Shown: positions 60,162 through 64,000 of the stretch, in pieces | How positions within the stretch are numbered: the first letter of the stretch is position 1 | How the letters are laid out: the number at the start of each line of letters is the position of its first letter | NCBI GenBank assembly: GCA_002067205.1 | Contig: MVQL01000170.1 | Location: forward strand, 27,817 to 91,816 | Length of the DNA stretch: 64,000 nt | Origin: Pelotomaculum sp. PtaB.Bin104 | GTDB taxonomy: Bacteria; Bacillota; Desulfotomaculia; Desulfotomaculales; Pelotomaculaceae | Reading direction: 5' to 3' | The notes under the pieces: generated by a model | Told to the model about the DNA's origin: nothing | What the model saw: the letters and a program-made list of their open reading frames with translations, nothing else | Databases searched by the model: none | Program-made: the position numbers and the translations under genes

Positions 60162-61280
60162 CTAAACACATGCAAAGGGATCTGTTTTTACCTGTGAGAT
60201 CCGCACCTGGATATCCATGTTCAACTGGCGGCACCGCTCCTGCAGGTAATTCTGCAGCACAGGCAGCACCACAGCCTCGGTACCGTAATGTCCCGGGTCT
60301 AAGAACTTGAGGCCGCTGGCCAGCATCTGCTGCGCCGTGTGATACTTAATGTCGCCCGTGACGAAGATATCTGCCCCAGCCCGCTTGGCTGCCTCCCACA
60401 AATCTGCGCCTGCGCCGCCGCAAACCGCCACCTTCCTGACCCTTTCCTCCAGACTCCCGCCCCACCGCATGGTTGAAAGGCCCAGCGCCCCTTTGACCAT
60501 TTCAGCAAACTGCCCGAAGGACATTTCCTCAGACAGCGTCCCGACCCGGCCCAGGCCGTAGGGGTGGCCGGAATTCTGCAATAGAAATATATCATAGGCT
60601 ACCTCTTCATAAGGGTGTGCTTCCAGCATGGCCTGGGTGACCTCGCTCAGCTTTCCTTCCGGCACCAGAGTCTCCACTTTTATCTCCGCCACCTGCTCAA
60701 CAACCCCTTTGGCACCGATAAAAGGATTTGCGCCTTCCAGCGGTTTAAAGGTCCCCGTGCCCGCCGTCATAAAAGTGCAGTGGCTGTAGTTACCGATCCA
60801 GCCGGCCCCGGCTTCCGCCATTGCCTGCCGGACGGCGCCGGCGTGCTCCTCAGGAACAAAGACCGCCACCTTATAATAGGTTTCCCGCCCGGTTTCCTGT
60901 AAAACTACGGGATTTTGCAGCCCAATCCGCTCAGCCAGAGCCTGATTCACCCCCCGGCTGGCGATATCCAGGTTGGTGTGAGCGGTATACACACTGATTT
61001 GGTTCAACAACAGGTATCGAATCAATTTCCCCTGAGAACTGTCCAAATTTATTGATTTAACCGGCTTAAAAAACATAGGATGATGGCTGATAATTAGGCC
61101 CGCGCCTATGTTTTGGGCCTCTGCGGCGACATTTAAATCAAGGTCAAGGGTAAGCAGGACACAACTAACCTCCTGCTCAGGGTCTCCCACCTGCAGGCCG
61201 CTGTTATCCCAGGCTTCCGCCAGTTTGAGTGGGGCAAGCTCCTCCATCAGGTTGAGAATTTGTGTGCATTTCACAGGCAT
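60162..61280 (-). CDS. Nif3-like dinuclear metal-centre protein
   Basis: 372 residues, the long (YqfO) form with a central PII-like insertion. Metal ligands appear in DLDLNVAAEAQ, GLIISHHPMFF, SVYTAHTNLDIA, then after the insertion the GDIKYHTAQ and LDPGHYGTE motifs. A role in GTP cyclohydrolase I-like or metal-related chemistry has been suggested for the family; function is not settled. Its start overlaps the trmK stop by ten bases. GGAGGT-like spacing is within the upstream gene. Confidence 0.93.
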   Translation of the reverse strand: MPVKCTQILNLMEELAPLKLAEAWDNSGLQVGDPEQEVSCVLLTLDLDLNVAAEAQNIGAGLIISHHPMFFKPVKSINLDSSQGKLIRYLLLNQISVYTAHTNLDIASRGVNQALAERIGLQNPVVLQETGRETYYKVAVFVPEEHAGAVRQAMAEAGAGWIGNYSHCTFMTAGTGTFKPLEGANPFIGAKGVVEQVAEIKVETLVPEGKLSEVTQAMLEAHPYEEVAYDIFLLQNSGHPYGLGRVGTLSEEMSFGQFAEMVKGALGLSTMRWGGSLEERVRKVAVCGGAGADLWEAAKRAGADIFVTGDIKYHTAQQMLASGLKFLDPGHYGTEAVVLPVLQNYLQERCRQLNMDIQVRISQVKTDPFACV

Positions 61281-61960
61281 CCAGCCACCTCTTTTATCTT
61301 TGCCACTTTTTTTTCCAGGCTCAAGGCTTTCTCCCGGGCCAGGTCGCTTTTTGCAGCGGCAATTTCCGCCAGGATACGCTCGTATTTCGAAATAATTTTT
61401 TCCAGGTAGCCTTTAAGCAGCGGGTCTTTTTTTTCCAGCAATCGCGGGCCCAGTTCAAGATGTATCGGGTCTGTGGTAACCTCCCGGCCAGGCTCCGCCA
61501 CGATGATCAGATACACCCGGCCATCTTCCTCCACCAGCTGCTCGTCCGCTATTCTCCAGCCATTGTCGCAAAGCCAGAACCTCAAGTCGGCAGCATCGGC
61601 CATCGGCTGCAGCAGCATCCTTTTTGCCCCGGACAAGATGTGCGGGGAAGCCGACAGTATTTCCCTGATCGTATTGCCCCCCATGCCGGCCAGCACCAGT
61701 ACATCCGCTTCCAGCGGGTTCAGTACCTTGAGACCGTCGCCCTGCCTTAGAATAACCCTGTCCTCTACCTGATGCTCCTTAATCTTGCCGGCCGCCGTTC
61801 GGAAAGGGCCATCTTTGATATCCGTGGCAATAACTACACGGCAAACATCTTTTTCAACAAGATATATGGGCAAATAAGCGTGGTCGGTTCCAATGTCGGC
61901 AGCGATACAGCCGGGTGGCACAAGCGCCGCCAGGCAAGCCAGGCGCCTGTTAAGCTCCAT
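61271..61960 (-). CDS. trmK: tRNA (adenine(22)-N(1))-methyltransferase TrmK
   Basis: 229 residues. S-adenosylmethionine-dependent methyltransferase that modifies A22 in tRNA. Motifs are LVPPGCIAADIGTDHAYLPIYLVE (motif I), VIATDIKDGPF, DRVILRQGDGLKVLNPLEADVLVLAGMGGNTI, and ILSGAKRMLLQPMADA. The C-terminal coiled coil (about 170-229) is typical. First gene of the operon trmK-Nif3-zinc ribbon; rpoD, which often precedes it, is not in this window's sequence. Its start overlaps a ribosome site TGGAGGAA. Confidence 0.94.
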   Translation of the reverse strand: MELNRRLACLAALVPPGCIAADIGTDHAYLPIYLVEKDVCRVVIATDIKDGPFRTAAGKIKEHQVEDRVILRQGDGLKVLNPLEADVLVLAGMGGNTIREILSASPHILSGAKRMLLQPMADAADLRFWLCDNGWRIADEQLVEEDGRVYLIIVAEPGREVTTDPIHLELGPRLLEKKDPLLKGYLEKIISKYERILAEIAAAKSDLAREKALSLEKKVAKIKEVAGCL

Positions 61961-62445
61961 ATATTCCTCCAGTAAAGTTTATTAGCACAAGTATAGAACA
62001 TCCTGCCCCAAAAAACAAACTCCACCGTCAAAGCAAGGTTGCGGTGTTACGTTGACGCTTTTTTCTTGTTGGATAACAGCTGTCAAAAGTTAACTGCGTC
62101 AGCAGCTTAACAGCGGTAGTTGTGGTTTTTGTTGCCGCCTTCCCTCCAGCAGTCTTTGCACTGTTTCATACCTGCCTCCTGTTTTAGCCATTCCTGCTAC
62201 CAGGCTGCTTGGCCAAGTTGATGACATAGTCCTCTAAATCTCCCAACCCATACATAATGCAATCCAATATACATCCACTATTTTTTTTATATACTTATTT
62301 TCGGTTTCAATAGACTATCACAATATACGCCAGGTAAAATAATTAATTATTGGTTGAATGTATAGAGTACAATTTAAGATCTACTTGATTATTTAGAGTT
62401 ATAATATAATAAAATATAAAATTATGAAAGGTCGTTTAGTGTTTT
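61961..62445. other. Spacer between trmK and ybaK-like gene
   Basis: 485 bases with a 20-codon Cys-containing ORF on the minus strand at 62107-62169. The remainder is AT-rich; TATAAT-like sequence near 62400-62410 is a plausible -10 for the next gene. Confidence 0.4.
62107..62169 (-). CDS. Candidate 20-residue Cys-containing microprotein
   Basis: The peptide MKQCKDCWREGGNKNHNYRC has CxxC, an His and a terminal Cys, so it could bind zinc. AGGAGGCAGG lies five bases before the ATG, an excellent ribosome site. No family is known and the ORF is very short, so it may be chance. Confidence 0.4.
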   Translation of the reverse strand: MKQCKDCWREGGNKNHNYRC

Positions 62446-62931
62446 ATGGCCAAGGATAAAACTCCTGTTACCCCGGCTGTTCGCTTTCTAAGGAAAGAAA
62501 AGGTCGACTTCACAGGCCAACTGTACGATTACGAAGAATATGGCGGAACATCAGCTTCAGCGCGTCAACTGGGTGTTGACGAACACAGCGTCATTAAAAC
62601 CCTGGTTATGGAAGATGAAAACAAGAAACCCTTGATTGTATTAATGCATGGGGATCTTCAGGTTTCCACCAAAAATCTGGCCCGACGCCTTGGAGTTAAA
62701 TCAATTGCTCCCTGTACCCCGGAGACGGCAACTAAACATACAGGTTATCTGGTTGGCGGGACTTCCCCCTTCGGTACCTTAAAGAGTATGCCGGTTTATA
62801 TGGAGGAAACCATCCTTGACCACCTCAAGATCTACATTAACGGTGGGAAACGGGGCTTTCTTGTGATCATTGAGCCAAAGGAACTGGTGCGGGTTTTAAG
62901 ACCTGTGCTGGTAAGGGTGGGTATACATTAA
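62446..62931 (+). CDS. YbaK/EbsC-type Cys-tRNA(Pro) deacylase
   Basis: 161 residues. Editing enzyme that hydrolyses Cys-tRNA(Pro). Motifs: TPAVRFLRKEKVDFTGQLYDYEEYGGTSASARQLGVDEHSVIKTLVM, VLMHGDLQVSTKNLARRLGVKSIAPCTPE and GYLVGGTSPFGTLKSMPVYMEETI. The usual length and the conserved Lys and Gly-Gly-Thr/Ser elements are present. ATG follows AAAGGTCG at a longer spacing. Single gene. Confidence 0.95.
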   Translation: MAKDKTPVTPAVRFLRKEKVDFTGQLYDYEEYGGTSASARQLGVDEHSVIKTLVMEDENKKPLIVLMHGDLQVSTKNLARRLGVKSIAPCTPETATKHTGYLVGGTSPFGTLKSMPVYMEETILDHLKIYINGGKRGFLVIIEPKELVRVLRPVLVRVGIH

Positions 62932-63108
62932 TTATAAATTTATAAAGTTATAGTAAAATTCCGATCGGCCATGTCAATTTCTGATCCCGGCGTCGTTAAA
63001 CACTCCGCAGATAACAAGCCCTCGGCCTCGCCACCATTTTTTCCTTTAATATATTAAAATAATATTTTTCAATTTACATAAACTATTTTAAAAAGGAGAA
63101 TATAATAG

Positions 63109-63420
63109 ATGGCTGAGCATAGCTTAATCACCAGGGAGTATAATTTAATTCCGAAAGAATATATGAACCACATCGCCAACGCTGAGATACCTCCCGAACT
63201 ACAGCCATTCGTGGAACCTGCATTGACTAATTTTAAAAATGAAATTGCTGCAGAATTGCTTGGCGTTGATTATGAAAATATAGATAAGGGGGACTTACCC
63301 AGCAGGATGAATGGGTCTGTCGGCGGGAAAATGGTCAAACAGTTTGTTAAATTCTCTGAGGCTGTGCTTGCATATAATTATGCAATAAATAATAACCTTT
63401 TGTTAAAAGATAGAAATTAG
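63109..63420 (+). CDS. Alpha/beta-type small acid-soluble spore protein
   Basis: 103 residues. The SASP signature is clear: LTNFKNEIAAELLGVDYENI (FKxEIAxExG motif with the germination protease cleavage region) and RMNGSVGGKMVKQFVKF (the SNGSVGGxMVKxMV DNA-binding motif). It coats spore DNA. The N- and C-terminal extensions (about 30 and 20 residues) are longer than in classic SASPs. AAAAGGAG lies ten bases before the ATG. Its presence supports sporulation. Confidence 0.92.
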   Translation: MAEHSLITREYNLIPKEYMNHIANAEIPPELQPFVEPALTNFKNEIAAELLGVDYENIDKGDLPSRMNGSVGGKMVKQFVKFSEAVLAYNYAINNNLLLKDRN

Positions 63421-63615
63421 CTTAACAGCTCCCTATTACCTTTTTAGGTGTAAATATGTAGGTCAAGTAGTTGCGCTTGACATTTTGAATGAAAATGGCT
63501 TGCTTCTACTCTGAAGGTCGGTAATTATGAGACTGGCTTTTTCATCCCTGCAATGCGGCCAAACGGCAACACCGACAACACAGCAAGTACTGGTGAATAA
63601 CAACATCTGATAATG

Positions 63616-63640
63616 CCTCCCTACGGGAGGTTTTAATTTT
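63616..63640 (+). terminator. Rho-independent terminator downstream of the SASP gene
   Basis: CCTCCC and GGGAGG around TAC, then TTTTAATTTT. Confidence 0.6.
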
Positions 63641-63781
63641 GCCTTACATTCATGTAGACGCCATGGTCAAAAAAACATTGTTCAAGTAACCTAAATAAGT
63701 TATTGTTTTAGGTGTATCAGTGGGTCTTTCATCCATGCAGCAGGAAATTGCTGAAAAACTTGAGGATTATCCTAGAAAAGA

Positions 63782-63808
63782 AAAATGTCGGAGTATATCC
63801 CGACATTT
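63782..63808 (-). terminator. Rho-independent terminator of the tRNA transcript
   Basis: On the minus strand AATGTCGG and CCGACATT pair around GATATACT-like loop bases, followed by TTTTTCTTTTCT. It lies about 120 bp after tRNA-Val. Confidence 0.8.
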
Positions 63809-63926
63809 CATGTAGTCCAACTGATTTAGATTGTTCAAGCGTTACAAACATGTTAGCTTATCGTTTTCAGTTACTGTTATCTTCTTTATTTGAACCGCTG
63901 AAATCACTGAAACTACTAAGATTTTT

Positions 63927-64000
<74 letters not shown>

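Larger units (their letters stand above)
63421..63926. other. Spacer between the SASP gene and tRNA-Val
   Basis: Holds two terminator-like hairpins (63616 plus, 63782 minus) and no supported gene. A frame at 63712-63939 is crossed by the hairpin and the tRNA. Confidence 0.4.

Overview
This window looks like chromosome from an anaerobic, spore-forming Firmicute of the Desulfotomaculum/Pelotomaculum type; that assignment is inference from gene content, not from a marker gene. The pointers are an alpha/beta-type SASP, two CotF-like coat proteins, a fused AdhE, many ferredoxin-type Fe-S proteins, strong AGGAGG ribosome sites, frequent GTG/TTG starts, and a moderately GC-rich backbone interrupted by AT-rich islands.

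Layout. 1-6.4 kb: adhE, a YCII protein, a ferredoxin-like protein and, divergently, a carotenoid-oxygenase-family gene. 5.9-9.1 kb: a ferrous iron operon on the minus strand, feoA, then FeoB split into a GTPase gene and a membrane gene, then a DtxR-type regulator, behind two dyads that look like DtxR-family operators. 9.4-13 kb: a deleted histidine-kinase pseudogene, tex (carrying a striking inverted repeat) and a nitroreductase. 13.4-25.6 kb: DUF1232 gene, a MarR plus heterodimeric ABC exporter operon, a bactofilin-like envelope protein, a TipA-type MerR regulator with its 19-bp-spaced promoter, DUF3006 plus a ComEC-like lipoprotein, a PAS protein, an MsrA-MsrB fusion, a GyrI-like protein and ExoA. 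25.8-31.3 kb: a stalk-domain secreted protein, an ECF sigma/anti-sigma pair and an ABC-2 ATPase/permease pair.

31.3-45.7 kb is the accessory island and the most interesting part. It holds a complete agr-type peptide quorum-sensing operon (sensor kinase, AgrB-like protease, a 40-residue AgrD-like peptide too short for routine gene calling and with Ser in place of the ring Cys, and a LytTR response regulator). It is followed directly by an 1878-residue secreted RHS/YD-repeat protein with a variable C-terminal tip and an adjacent immunity candidate. Behind these lies a row of broken RHS pieces, two orphan tips and several small membrane-protein genes. The island ends in a 5'-truncated second copy of the ABC permease that also stands at its left edge, so the two copies bracket it as direct repeats.

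45.7-64 kb returns to ordinary chromosome: a stand-alone LigD-type polymerase, small Cys-rich and HTH proteins, a GalT-like protein, a three-gene ATPase/GTPase/Fe-S-protein operon of unknown role (possibly metallocofactor assembly), an FMN-dependent glutamate-synthase-like protein, coat proteins, a Gfo/Idh/MocA oxidoreductase, an MFS exporter, phosphosulfolactate synthase, a PhoU-like protein, a PAQR/hemolysin III protein, the RNase P RNA, a conserved zinc-ribbon/Nif3/TrmK operon, a YbaK-type deacylase, a SASP and, cut by the right edge, tRNA-Val(UAC).
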